This document shows, piece after piece, positions 28,236 through 37,065 of a stretch of DNA of 53,358 nt. The first letter of the stretch is position 1. Each line of letters opens with the position of its first letter. The stretch comes from Deltaproteobacteria bacterium (GTDB lineage: Bacteria; Desulfobacterota; Desulfomonilia; UBA1062). The stretch covers positions 1-53,358 of the forward strand of contig WFSG01000042.1 in assembly GCA_015486075.1 (NCBI GenBank). Direction: 5' to 3'. Both the position numbers and the translations under genes were made by a program. The notes beneath the pieces are model-generated. The model searched no databases and was not told the DNA's origin. It worked only from the letters and a program-made list of their open reading frames with translations.

Positions 28236-29321
28236 GTCTATACCTCTTTCATCAACAAGCCTCTTTATAACCGGTATGGCCTTGGATGCTTCTTTTTTCC
28301 CAGCCTCGAAAGCATGACTCGTACTCGTGAACTCAAGCGTCCCTATGTAGGTCACGTCTGGGGATATCAGCACGTCTGGCTTTATGATCGAGAGCATGAG
28401 CTTGTTTTTTTGATACTGCTGGATGTTGGTTGATATGGCCATTATCTCGAAAAGATTCAGCGTGCCCCTGCTTTCTTTCCTTGTAAAGTCAAACATGGCC
28501 TTTAGCTTGTCCTTGCTGGCGTTGATCTGTTCCTGTATGGCGTTGACTATCTCGGTGTCTTTTATCTTGTCACCAGTAGAGTTTATCTTTTTCATAATCG
28601 CGTTTATCCTTGGCCTTATACCCTCAAGTACCTGCTGTGAATCCATGAACCTCGTGAGTCTCTCGCTTACTATTGAAGCAAGGTCAATATCTTGTCTAAG
28701 GACGTCCTTCTCGGTCCTGAGTATTCTATCCCTCTGCCTTTTGTTAAAATTCGAGGGTAACCTAGGGTGCAGGTTGCATGCAATGCTTATCGATGGAGAA
28801 TACTTCTTAAGTATATCCAGGGGTAGAGGATCAGACACTCCTCCATCCGTCAACAGCCTGCCCATATGTATCACTGGCTTGAAAATACCCGGCATGGAGA
28901 TACTGGCCATCACGGCATCCACAACAGGGCCCTTTTCTATGGCAACGGTTTCTCCAGTTAAGAGATCAGTAGCCACTGCAATAAACCTCACAGGAAGGTC
29001 TTCTATCTTGAGATCTCCAAACAGATTCTCCATGAAGGCCCTTATCCTTTTTCCACCTAGCAAGCCAGAGGTAGGGAACACAGGGTCAAGGTAATAACCA
29101 AAAGACTCCCTAAGTTTCATATCTGTGATGATCTCGAGGACCTCCTGTGTCTTCCCAGTAGCATAAACAGCACCTGCAAAAGCGCCAGCACTTGAACCAG
29201 CTATTATATCCACCGGTATACTGTTTTCCTCAAAGGTCTGGAACAGGCCTAGATGTGCCCCTCCCTTTGCACCTCCACTATCGAGAGCAATACCTATACC
29301 TGGCCTTTGTGTTTCTCCCAT
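28218..29321 (-). CDS. Patatin-like phospholipase
   Basis: About 367 aa. Patatin-fold lipid acyl hydrolase with the oxyanion loop SGGAKGGAHLG, nucleophile Ser44 in GSSAG and the dyad Asp in LTDGGVSDPLP. I chose the ATG giving MGETQRPGIG; a TTG at 29384 would add 21 residues with no family resemblance. The C-terminal half is helical and charged, without an assigned domain. No signal peptide is seen, so it is probably cytoplasmic or membrane-peripheral, not an outer-membrane enzyme. Confidence 0.9.
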   Translation of the reverse strand: MGETQRPGIGIALDSGGAKGGAHLGLFQTFEENSIPVDIIAGSSAGAFAGAVYATGKTQEVLEIITDMKLRESFGYYLDPVFPTSGLLGGKRIRAFMENLFGDLKIEDLPVRFIAVATDLLTGETVAIEKGPVVDAVMASISMPGIFKPVIHMGRLLTDGGVSDPLPLDILKKYSPSISIACNLHPRLPSNFNKRQRDRILRTEKDVLRQDIDLASIVSERLTRFMDSQQVLEGIRPRINAIMKKINSTGDKIKDTEIVNAIQEQINASKDKLKAMFDFTRKESRGTLNLFEIMAISTNIQQYQKNKLMLSIIKPDVLISPDVTYIGTLEFTSTSHAFEAGKKEASKAIPVIKRLVDERGIDLLDKH

Positions 29322-29449
29322 AATCTGCTTACTATAGAAGATCTTGACGTTATGTTGCAAGTAACAACTAAAAAAGGACATCAAAGTGCGATTGACTTAC
29401 CCGATGACACTATAGTAGATACCTTACTGTCTTTTCCCAGGAGGTTTGG

Positions 29450-30490
29450 ATGAAACTAACATACAAGAAAGCCGGCGTGGATATTGATAAGCAAACCCGC
29501 TTCATAGAAGCCATAAAGCCCATTCTTCGTTCTACTTATGGTACGCAGGTCCTTACGGACATAGGCGGTTTTGCCGGTCTTTATCGTTTTGATACAAATA
29601 GCTTTTCCGAGCCAGTCCTCGTTGCATCAACGGATGGGGTCGGGACTAAGCTGAAAGTGGCATCCATGGCAAATAAGCACAGTGGAGTGGGGATAGACCT
29701 CGTGGCAATGGTACTAAACGATATCGTTGTTCAAGGTGCTCATCCCTTGTTTTTCCTGGATTACTTATCATGTGGAAAGCTAAAGATAGAGCATTCAAGG
29801 GCCATTATCTCTGGCATAGCCAAGGGATGCAAGGAGGCTGGATGTGCCCTCATAGGTGGAGAGACTGCCGAAATGCCTGGTTACTACGAGGGTGATGATT
29901 ACGACCTCGTGGGATTCGGAGTGGGAGCAGTAAGCTATGACAGCATCATAGACGGCTCAGGTATAGCACATAATGACGTGCTCATAGGTATACGTTCCTC
30001 GGGCCTTCATAGTAATGGTTTCTCTCTGGTGAGAAAAGTGATGTTTGATATTGCACATATGGATATTGATACCTATGTGGAAGAACTTGGAAAACCCCTT
30101 GGAGAGGAACTATTGACACCCACCAGGATCTACGTGAAAACCATTCTTAATATACTGAGGGATTTCAGGATAAAAGGCATGGTCCACGTGACAGGGGGGG
30201 GATTCATAGACAATATACCAAGGGTTCTACCGTCTAGATCGTGTGCTGTCATAGATAAGAAGTCCTGGGATGTACCGCCTATTTTCCGCTTGATACAAAG
30301 GCTTGGGAAAATAGATGAGAAAGAGATGCTCAGAACCTTTAACATGGGTATAGGCATGATCCTTGTTGTCTCGCCAGATGATTCCGATGACGTGCTGCTC
30401 AGACTAAAGGGCCTAAAAGAGGTAGCACATGTTATAGGCCACGTGGACAAGAGAAAAGATGAAGCTAAACCTGTTATATTCGAGGGGTAG
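29450..30490 (+). CDS. purM: Phosphoribosylaminoimidazole synthetase (AIRS)
   Basis: Fifth step of de novo purine synthesis: ATP-dependent ring closure of FGAM to AIR. It shows the AIRS blocks STDGVGTKLK, FLDYLSCGKL and GGETAEMPGYY. 346 aa is normal. A strong CCAGGAGG lies just upstream of the ATG. purN follows within five bases, so these two enzymes of one pathway share a transcript. Confidence 0.96.
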   Translation: MKLTYKKAGVDIDKQTRFIEAIKPILRSTYGTQVLTDIGGFAGLYRFDTNSFSEPVLVASTDGVGTKLKVASMANKHSGVGIDLVAMVLNDIVVQGAHPLFFLDYLSCGKLKIEHSRAIISGIAKGCKEAGCALIGGETAEMPGYYEGDDYDLVGFGVGAVSYDSIIDGSGIAHNDVLIGIRSSGLHSNGFSLVRKVMFDIAHMDIDTYVEELGKPLGEELLTPTRIYVKTILNILRDFRIKGMVHVTGGGFIDNIPRVLPSRSCAVIDKKSWDVPPIFRLIQRLGKIDEKEMLRTFNMGIGMILVVSPDDSDDVLLRLKGLKEVAHVIGHVDKRKDEAKPVIFEG

Positions 30491-30495
30491 GGGCA

Positions 30496-31149
30496 TTGTT
30501 GCGAATAGGAGTCCTGGTCTCTGGTAGCGGTACCAACCTGCAGTCTATAATAAATGCATGCAAATCAGGTGAGCTCAATGCTAAGGTTGTAATTGTTGTA
30601 AGTGACAACAAGGATGCATATGCACTCAGGCGGGCAGAACATGCAGGTATACCTACTAGTGTGGTCATGAAAGAGGATTTTCGTTCCAGGTTAGATTTTG
30701 ACATGGAGGTGGTAAGAATCCTCAGGGAATCCCGCGTTAACCTTGTTGCGCTTGCAGGTTTTATGCGCATCGTGACACCGGAATTCATAAGGAGCTTTCC
30801 AGGACGTATCATGAACATACATCCCGCCCTGTTACCAAGCTTTCCAGGGCTTAACGTGAGGCAGAAAGCGATTGACCACGGCGTGAGGTTTTCGGGTTGT
30901 ACTGTACATTTCGTGGACGAGGGCGTGGATACAGGGCCTATTATCATCCAGGCAGCCGTACCTGTTTATCCGGATGACACGGAAGAAGTACTCAGGGACA
31001 GGATACTAAGGCTTGAACACAGGATATATCCAAAGGCCATAGAACTCTTTGAACAGGGCAGGTTAAGGATCGAGGGAAGAAAGGTCTTTATAAAAGGCAT
31101 GAAAAAGCAGGAAGACGGATATCTCGTCAATCCTCCTCTAGATTCATGA
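30496..31149 (+). CDS. purN: Phosphoribosylglycinamide formyltransferase
   Basis: Third step of purine synthesis, transferring a formyl group from 10-formyl-THF to GAR. The Asn and His of MNIHPALLPSFPG and Asp of DEGVDTGPII form the catalytic set; VLVSGSGTNLQ is the N-terminal phosphate loop. 217 aa is normal. Starts with TTG (30496 or 30499), following GGGGTAGGGG. Its stop overlaps the DUF523 start (ATGA). Confidence 0.95.
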   Translation: MLRIGVLVSGSGTNLQSIINACKSGELNAKVVIVVSDNKDAYALRRAEHAGIPTSVVMKEDFRSRLDFDMEVVRILRESRVNLVALAGFMRIVTPEFIRSFPGRIMNIHPALLPSFPGLNVRQKAIDHGVRFSGCTVHFVDEGVDTGPIIIQAAVPVYPDDTEEVLRDRILRLEHRIYPKAIELFEQGRLRIEGRKVFIKGMKKQEDGYLVNPPLDS

Positions 31150-31610
31150 GAGAGCCAGTACTTGTAAGCGCTTGTCTTCTGGGTGTCAGGTGTAGGTATG
31201 ATGGCGATACCAAGGCCGAGGAACTATTGCTTGAAGACAGCAGCATCCTGCCCATCCCCATATGTCCTGAACAGCTCGGCGGGCTTCCAACGCCCAGACC
31301 TGCATCTAATCTCACGGGAGGGGATGGAAGGGATGTGATAAAAGGCAAGGCAAGGATTATCAATGATTCCGGAGTGGACGTGACAGAAAACTTCATAAGG
31401 GGTGGGGAACAAGCATGCATATTAGCAGGTATAACAGGTGCAATGAGGGCAATACTAAAGGACAAAAGCCCTTCCTGTGGTACAACAAGGGTTAAGGTGT
31501 CCGGCAGATGGATCAAGGGAGTTGGGGTTGCCGCTGCCATGCTTGAAGACATTGGGATAAAGATCATAAACGAGCAAGGTTACAAGATTAAATATAAGAG
31601 AGGCAAATGA
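31146..31610 (+). CDS. DUF523 family protein
   Basis: 154 aa matching DUF523: VSACLLGVRCRYDG, PICPEQLGGLPTPRP and LKDKSPSCGTT with conserved cysteines. Family members have no settled function; some are fused to a YbgA/DUF1722 domain, absent here. Four-base overlaps with purN upstream and with the next gene show a tight operon. Confidence 0.9.
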   Translation: MREPVLVSACLLGVRCRYDGDTKAEELLLEDSSILPIPICPEQLGGLPTPRPASNLTGGDGRDVIKGKARIINDSGVDVTENFIRGGEQACILAGITGAMRAILKDKSPSCGTTRVKVSGRWIKGVGVAAAMLEDIGIKIINEQGYKIKYKRGK

Positions 31611-32833
31611 AAAGGACATATGACATAGCTGGTTTTGGCGAAGGTCTCTCTGGACTTCTGGCATGTGCACTTCTTGCAGCCAGGGGCTTCTCTTGTCTGT
31701 GGATAGACACCGCACCCGAGCAAGAGACCCAAGAGCAGGATTTAACTATCCCTGCATTAATAACATCTGTTGCCTGGGAGAGAAGTCTGAAGCAGTCAAT
31801 ACTCCAGGTAGATACGCATCTGGGAGAGGCCCTGGACAAGTCCACGAAAAAGGTACAGTGCATCATCCCCGGAAGGAGAACGAACTTAAGCCCAGGTGAT
31901 TATGGAATGAATCAGACCATGCTGAAAAAACACGTGGAGACATACTTAAAACTTATCGATAGTGCAAAAACAAACCCTTCTGCACTTTACAGGAGAATAG
32001 TCTTTAGGCCACGGGTTGGAAACCCATGCCTTGATACAGTAATGAAAGGTCTTTCCAGATCATTTAACCCGGGTTTCCCCGGCTACCTGCGGATGCTGTC
32101 ATCTTTCCAAGGCCTATATGTACTTGATCGCATAAGGTTCAAATCCATGCTACTGGATTTCATCTCCGGGACCCGGGGAGACCATACAAGGGCACAAAAG
32201 CCGGACATAGTAGTTTCAAACGGCGAGGCAGTGGGGCTCAGGCTGGAAGACATCATCATAAAAGCCAGGTATTACTTCACAGAGGAAAAAAAACACCCCG
32301 ACAAGAATAACAATACAGGCTTTCTCCTGCATGGCCAACGGGTATTTGAAACAAGGGTTATACCTGCACCAATGGGTGATATCCTGTTTATATCACCACC
32401 TGAAGGCCTTGAATCACCCATAGTTGCCATTGCAAGTATATCCAATGAATCTACAACACTGAGTTATGTCACGAAGGTAGACTGCGGTGTAAAAGCTTCA
32501 GGACTTGTTTTAAGGGAGAGGATAAGGAGTGCGTCCGAGATGGTATTGAGCCGACTCAGGGATGTCATACCATTCATGGATGATTTCACTATAAAGGGCT
32601 ACACCTTGGATCCGTCTGATAGCGGAGACATAAGGCCATATCATGCGGTGAGTAAGAATCCCGCGCAGCCTCCCCTGTTCAACAAAAAACGTTTCTTTTT
32701 ATCGGCTGATAATGCATTCCTGTGTGATAGGCAAAAGTATGAATGGCTTGATATAGAAGGAGAGATACTGTGGGGCATTCACAGTGCAAACGCTGTTCTA
32801 AATGCCATGCATAGGTCAGACATGATTATGTAA
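31607..32833 (+). CDS. Unrecognised protein with Rossmann-like N-terminus
   Basis: 408 aa, not recognised beyond its start. The N-terminus YDIAGFGEGLSGLLACAL followed by FSCLWID looks like a dinucleotide-binding beta-alpha-beta (GxGxxxG then acidic end), as in FAD-dependent oxidoreductases, but later FAD blocks such as the GD motif are not evident. No signal or membrane helix. Its ATG overlaps the DUF523 stop. A pseudopilin gene follows 73 bases on. A flavoprotein or a degenerate relative that has lost cofactor binding are both possible. Confidence 0.7.
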   Translation: MKRTYDIAGFGEGLSGLLACALLAARGFSCLWIDTAPEQETQEQDLTIPALITSVAWERSLKQSILQVDTHLGEALDKSTKKVQCIIPGRRTNLSPGDYGMNQTMLKKHVETYLKLIDSAKTNPSALYRRIVFRPRVGNPCLDTVMKGLSRSFNPGFPGYLRMLSSFQGLYVLDRIRFKSMLLDFISGTRGDHTRAQKPDIVVSNGEAVGLRLEDIIIKARYYFTEEKKHPDKNNNTGFLLHGQRVFETRVIPAPMGDILFISPPEGLESPIVAIASISNESTTLSYVTKVDCGVKASGLVLRERIRSASEMVLSRLRDVIPFMDDFTIKGYTLDPSDSGDIRPYHAVSKNPAQPPLFNKKRFFLSADNAFLCDRQKYEWLDIEGEILWGIHSANAVLNAMHRSDMIM

Positions 32834-32906
32834 CTCATGTTTAAATGCATCGATACTTTGCTTGAATACTAGGATGCTACTGTTTGTGTTTAAAAGGTAT
32901 TATGCA

Positions 32907-33431
32907 ATGCATAGAGGAACGAGCCTAATTGAATTGATTATTGTCATCGCCATCTTGGCCATTCTTGCAAGTCTTGCAATACCTTCGACGAGGATATTCT
33001 ACTCTCATAGTACACTAAAGAGCGATGTACAATCGCTTGCGTGCATCCTAGAAGAAGCAAGGCTTAACTCAATGAAACAGGGTATAAGGTGGAAGGTTGT
33101 TTTCAATCCTGGAGAGCGCATGTACCTTGCCTTCGGAGATTCTGACGGGGATGGCTCTATTGGTAGAGGGGAAGAAATAAAAGGACCATTTTATCTATAC
33201 AAGGGAGTGATCTTTGGGTCGGGCATAGGGCAGGGACCCAATGGTACAAGCATCCCATTGGACGGTGTGAGTTTTAATGCAAACAGGGTGAGTTTCTCAC
33301 CAATGGGGAGCTGCAATGCAGGCACCGTATACCTATCGCTCGACGGCATGACCTATGCCATAAGGATACTGCCTGCAACAGGCGATGTACAGCTATGGGT
33401 GCACAGGTCTGGCTGGGAGATGGAGGATTGA
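32907..33431 (+). CDS. Type IV pilin-like pseudopilin, GspH-type
   Basis: About 174 aa. A short leader MHRG is followed by TSLIELIIVIAILAIL, the hydrophobic class III prepilin helix with Glu5 after the Gly. The globular part resembles GspH/FimT-type minor pseudopilins. I chose ATG 32907, with AAAAGG at good distance; a TTG at 32862 gives a longer leader. It is probably processed by prepilin peptidase and could serve the type II system encoded 20 kb upstream. Confidence 0.8.
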   Translation: MHRGTSLIELIIVIAILAILASLAIPSTRIFYSHSTLKSDVQSLACILEEARLNSMKQGIRWKVVFNPGERMYLAFGDSDGDGSIGRGEEIKGPFYLYKGVIFGSGIGQGPNGTSIPLDGVSFNANRVSFSPMGSCNAGTVYLSLDGMTYAIRILPATGDVQLWVHRSGWEMED

Positions 33432-33847
33432 ATAGAGGGTTTAGCTTGGTTGAAGTAATGGTGGCACTGTTCATAATGGTGTTATCCCTTGTTGCAATAA
33501 CCAAACTCTATGTGGAGTCCGTTGATGCCGAGGCATACTCAGACAATCTCACGTTTGCCAGTATCCTTGCACAGGAAAAGTTACAATCTCTGGTGCTTCT
33601 ACCAAGGGGTTCTCCAGAGCTAACCAGCACTTGGCATGCAGACACGAGCAACCCAGTTTACCTGGACAAAAGGCCTTTCTGGAGATTCTGGCTTGTAAAG
33701 AATAATGATAAAGGCAAAGGTGAGGTGACTGTATACGTGTGGTGGAACAGCAGAAAAAGGCACAATACGAGGAATTCCACCTCTGCCCTTGATTTTGATA
33801 AGAGTTCCTGCCCTTGCATAAGCATTAAGGGTTGGGTGGCAAGGTGA
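33395..33847 (+). CDS. Pseudopilin, GspI/PilV-type
   Basis: About 150 aa with prepilin motif RGFSLVEVMVALFIMVLS (Gly, Phe1, Glu5) and a small C-terminal domain, as in GspI-like minor pseudopilins. The start is uncertain: ATG 33395 lies inside the preceding pseudopilin gene; a TTG at 33428 gives a leader of only three residues. Overlap with the preceding gene indicates coupled synthesis of the two minor pilins. Confidence 0.75.
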   Translation: MGAQVWLGDGGLNRGFSLVEVMVALFIMVLSLVAITKLYVESVDAEAYSDNLTFASILAQEKLQSLVLLPRGSPELTSTWHADTSNPVYLDKRPFWRFWLVKNNDKGKGEVTVYVWWNSRKRHNTRNSTSALDFDKSSCPCISIKGWVAR

Positions 33848-33943
33848 CATGGCAACCTAGTAAAAGTGCAGGGCATAAGATAAAGGTACACAGGCACACG
33901 TTTCCTATTGATGACATGCTAAACATCTTGTAACTATTTACCC

Positions 33944-34303
33944 ATGGCCTTGGAAGAAATACATCTCGAAAACGGTATAATACTAAAGATAGAAGACGAG
34001 GTTAAACCCCTCTCTGGCAACCTCAACATGGTAAAGCTCACCTTTTCAATAGTACTACCGCTTGACGAATCTGATGCCAAGCTCAAGGAATACACGGGTG
34101 ACACCATTGTCAGATCCAGGACTTTCGAGAAGTCAGGCGTGGCAACATCTGATATACAGAGCGTGGAAAAGGCCTTCAGGGATTCGTTCGTCTCTACCAC
34201 CATGCCCTACATCAGCACTAAGAATTTTGTGGAGAGGCTAAAACAAAGAACACTGGAAGAGATAAAGGAAAAGCTAGCCAGGGAAAAGATGCGCCATGCC
34301 TGA
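33944..34303 (+). CDS. Small protein of unknown function before mutS
   Basis: 119 aa, soluble, mixed charge, no membrane segment or signal. It begins with a beta-like EEIHLENGIILKIED and ends in a basic helix LKQRTLEEIKEKLAREK. Its last eight bases overlap the mutS start, and codon use matches neighbours, which supports a real gene. No family recognised. It might be a DNA- or protein-binding accessory, but nothing in the sequence fixes that. Confidence 0.7.
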   Translation: MALEEIHLENGIILKIEDEVKPLSGNLNMVKLTFSIVLPLDESDAKLKEYTGDTIVRSRTFEKSGVATSDIQSVEKAFRDSFVSTTMPYISTKNFVERLKQRTLEEIKEKLAREKMRHA

Positions 34304-36854
34304 GTTGACACCAATGATGAAACAATACATCTCCATAAAGGAACAATATCAAGATGCCATACTAATGTACCGCATGGGTGACTTCTACGAGATGTTCTAT
34401 GATGACGCACTCATTGCATCTAGGATACTAGGCATAACGCTAACGACAAGGGACAAGGGAAAGAAGGATCCCGTGCCCATGTGCGGCGTACCGGTAAAAA
34501 GTGCATCTGGCTATGTCTCGAAACTGGTGCATTCAGGCAAAAAGGTTGCAATCTGCGAGCAGACAGAGTCAGCCCTCAATTCCAAGGGCCTGGTCGCAAG
34601 GGATGTGGTCCAGGTCATAACACCGGGTTTGGTCCTAGACGAACAGGTTCTTGAAAATGAAATGCCCAACTATATCATGGCCCTCTACTCTGATAAGAAG
34701 ACCGACACGTATGGTATTGCATTCCTCGACATATCAACAGGTGATTTCAGGGTCACAGAGGCCAGGGACTCGTCAGAAGCAAGAAACGAGGTCGAAAGGA
34801 TAGATCCAAGCGAGATTTTAGTCCTGGAAGATATAGAAGTAGTCCGGGGTTTTTTTGTTACCGTAATGGATGAGTATATAGACGAAGGCAGGGCAAGGAA
34901 TGTACTGGCATCGCATTTTAAAACCATTGGCACAGAGGGCCTTGGGGTTTCTGCATATCCCGCTGCTCTGGTAGCAGCGGCCATGATAATAGAATACGCA
35001 AGGTCTAACCAGAAAGGTGCGCTTTCCCATATAACAGGCCTCAGGTATTATAGTACTGGCAACTACCTGGTTCTTGGTCCTAACACGATAAGGAACCTAG
35101 AGCTGTTAGAACCCCTGGCAGGAGGATCAGGTAAAAGCCTGTTTGACGTTATCGACATGACTATTACCCCTATGGGATCAAGGAAATTGAGAGACTGGTT
35201 GTGCTTTCCCTTGATGGAACCCAAAGAAATAGAAAAAAGGCTGAATGCGGTGGAAGAACTGGTAACAAACAAGCCTGCTTTGGAAGCCCTCAGGGAAAAC
35301 TTGAAATCCGTGTCCGACCTGGAGAGGATAATTGCAAGGATATCTGCAAACAGGGCGACCCCCAGGGACGTGCTTGCCCTGGGCCAGGGCCTGGTAATGG
35401 TACCCGGAATAAAACACGTGATTAGCCCCATGAATGCACCCCTATTAAGGGAGTTAGATCAGAAACTTGACCCATTAGAACACGTGTCTGCCAGAGTAAA
35501 AAAGACCCTGGTGGAAGACCCTCCACACAGGATCGGCGAGGGCATGGTGATTGCAGATGGTGTCAATGATGAGCTTGACGAGCTAAGGTCAATAAAAAGG
35601 GATTCAAGGACATGGATAGCATCCCTGGAGACAGCCGAGAAGAGCCGAACAGGCATTTCATCTCTCAAGATTGGCTACAACAAGGTATTCGGGTATTACA
35701 TAGAGGTTACCAAGACCAACATGGAGCGAGTACCTGACAACTACATAAGAAAACAGACACTCAGCAATGCAGAAAGGTTTATAACGCCTGAACTTAAGGA
35801 ATACGAGGCAAAGTTACTCGGCGCAGAGGAGCGCATAAGAAAACTTGAGATGGCCGTATTCGAAGAATTGCTCGCCTACATAGCCAGGTATACACCTGCA
35901 CTTAAAGATACGGCCAATGCCATAGCACTGGTGGATGTGCTTGCATCACTTGCAGCCGTGGCAATGCTCAATAACTACACCAGGCCAAGTGTGTCTAAGG
36001 GAAGGGAGATAGATATCCTTTCTGGCAGGCACCCAGTCGTCGAAAAGGTGCTCAGGCCAGGGGAATTCGTTCCAAATAACTGCAAGTTTGATGGAGAGAC
36101 TGACACGGTCCATATAATCACCGGTCCCAACATGGCAGGCAAGTCCACCTACATGAGACAAGTGGCACTCATCGTTATCCTTGCACAGATGGGCTCTTTT
36201 GTACCCGCGGATCATGCTGTCATAGGCGTAGCTGACAGGATCTTCACAAGGATCGGTGCACTAGATAACCTTGCCGCAGGAAGAAGCACGTTCCTTGTAG
36301 AGATGAGCGAGACAGCTGACATAGTCAACAATGCCACGAGTTCGAGTCTCGTGATACTTGACGAGATAGGTAGGGGTACTTCCACCTTTGATGGCATGTC
36401 CATTGCCTGGGCAGTGGCTGAATACCTGGATGAAAACAGGGTGAGAACGTTTTTTGCCACGCATTACCACGAACTAAGTGACCTTGCCAGGAGGCACAAG
36501 GGCATAAAGAACTTTCACATGGCAGTGGAGGACACGGGACCCGATATCGTCTTCCTGAGGGAACTAAGGCGGGGTGCAACAGGTAAGAGCTATGGCATTC
36601 ACGTAGCCCGGCTTGCAGGCGTGCCCGAAGAAGTGGTGGCAAAGGCCCAGCGCATACTATCGTCCCTTGGAAAGAAGGCAAGATCACCAGCTAAGCTGGG
36701 ATTTGATTACAAAGATGCACCAAAGCAGCTCTCTATCTTCAGTGGGCAGGATTCTTTCTTTCTCAAGGAATTAAAGGACCTTGACCTTGAACGCATGAGT
36801 CCAATAGATGCCCTCAACTTCCTGTACTCGTTAAAAGAAAGATTGGCGAAATAG
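34296..36854 (+). CDS. mutS: DNA mismatch repair protein MutS
   Basis: Recognises mismatches and recruits MutL. The N-terminal clamp has the Phe-x-Glu intercalating motif in GDFYEMF (near residue 28). The ATPase has Walker A GPNMAGKST and the Walker B/signature LVILDEIGRGTSTFDG. 852 aa is normal. Its ATG lies inside the end of the preceding small gene. The C-terminal tail (IDALNFLYSLKERL) fits the oligomerisation helix. mutL is not in the window. Confidence 0.96.
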   Translation: MPELTPMMKQYISIKEQYQDAILMYRMGDFYEMFYDDALIASRILGITLTTRDKGKKDPVPMCGVPVKSASGYVSKLVHSGKKVAICEQTESALNSKGLVARDVVQVITPGLVLDEQVLENEMPNYIMALYSDKKTDTYGIAFLDISTGDFRVTEARDSSEARNEVERIDPSEILVLEDIEVVRGFFVTVMDEYIDEGRARNVLASHFKTIGTEGLGVSAYPAALVAAAMIIEYARSNQKGALSHITGLRYYSTGNYLVLGPNTIRNLELLEPLAGGSGKSLFDVIDMTITPMGSRKLRDWLCFPLMEPKEIEKRLNAVEELVTNKPALEALRENLKSVSDLERIIARISANRATPRDVLALGQGLVMVPGIKHVISPMNAPLLRELDQKLDPLEHVSARVKKTLVEDPPHRIGEGMVIADGVNDELDELRSIKRDSRTWIASLETAEKSRTGISSLKIGYNKVFGYYIEVTKTNMERVPDNYIRKQTLSNAERFITPELKEYEAKLLGAEERIRKLEMAVFEELLAYIARYTPALKDTANAIALVDVLASLAAVAMLNNYTRPSVSKGREIDILSGRHPVVEKVLRPGEFVPNNCKFDGETDTVHIITGPNMAGKSTYMRQVALIVILAQMGSFVPADHAVIGVADRIFTRIGALDNLAAGRSTFLVEMSETADIVNNATSSSLVILDEIGRGTSTFDGMSIAWAVAEYLDENRVRTFFATHYHELSDLARRHKGIKNFHMAVEDTGPDIVFLRELRRGATGKSYGIHVARLAGVPEEVVAKAQRILSSLGKKARSPAKLGFDYKDAPKQLSIFSGQDSFFLKELKDLDLERMSPIDALNFLYSLKERLAK

Positions 36855-36903
36855 GCGACAGGCGCCTTGATGCTTAAAACCTTGTGCCTATTTCTTAATC
36901 CTT

Positions 36904-37022
36904 ATGCCTTATCTTTTACCCGAGACCCGGCACCTGGTACCCGACACCCGATACCTGTATCTCTTCCCTTATACCCTGTCTTAATACCTTCCGCCTTCCG
37001 CCTTGAGCCTTCCGCCTTGTCT
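36904..37022. repeat. Degenerate 7-nt-periodic array, C/T rich
   Basis: Seventeen consecutive heptamers can be read in one register. The first block is of the ACCCGAG/ACCCGGC/ACCTGGT/ACCCGAC type, the second is built on CTTCCGC and CTTGAGC. The strand is strongly pyrimidine-biased and carries no frame. It fills most of the 211-base gap between mutS and the MinD gene. A second array of similar period lies at 39860-39922. Confidence 0.75.
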
Positions 37023-37065
37023 TTTATATTAAAGAAAGATCTTTGATATTCCGAATATCCTCATA

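Noticed and set aside
36904-37022. Heptamer tract as a CRISPR array
   Set aside because: Unit is 7 bases, degenerate and without spacers; no cas genes in the window.
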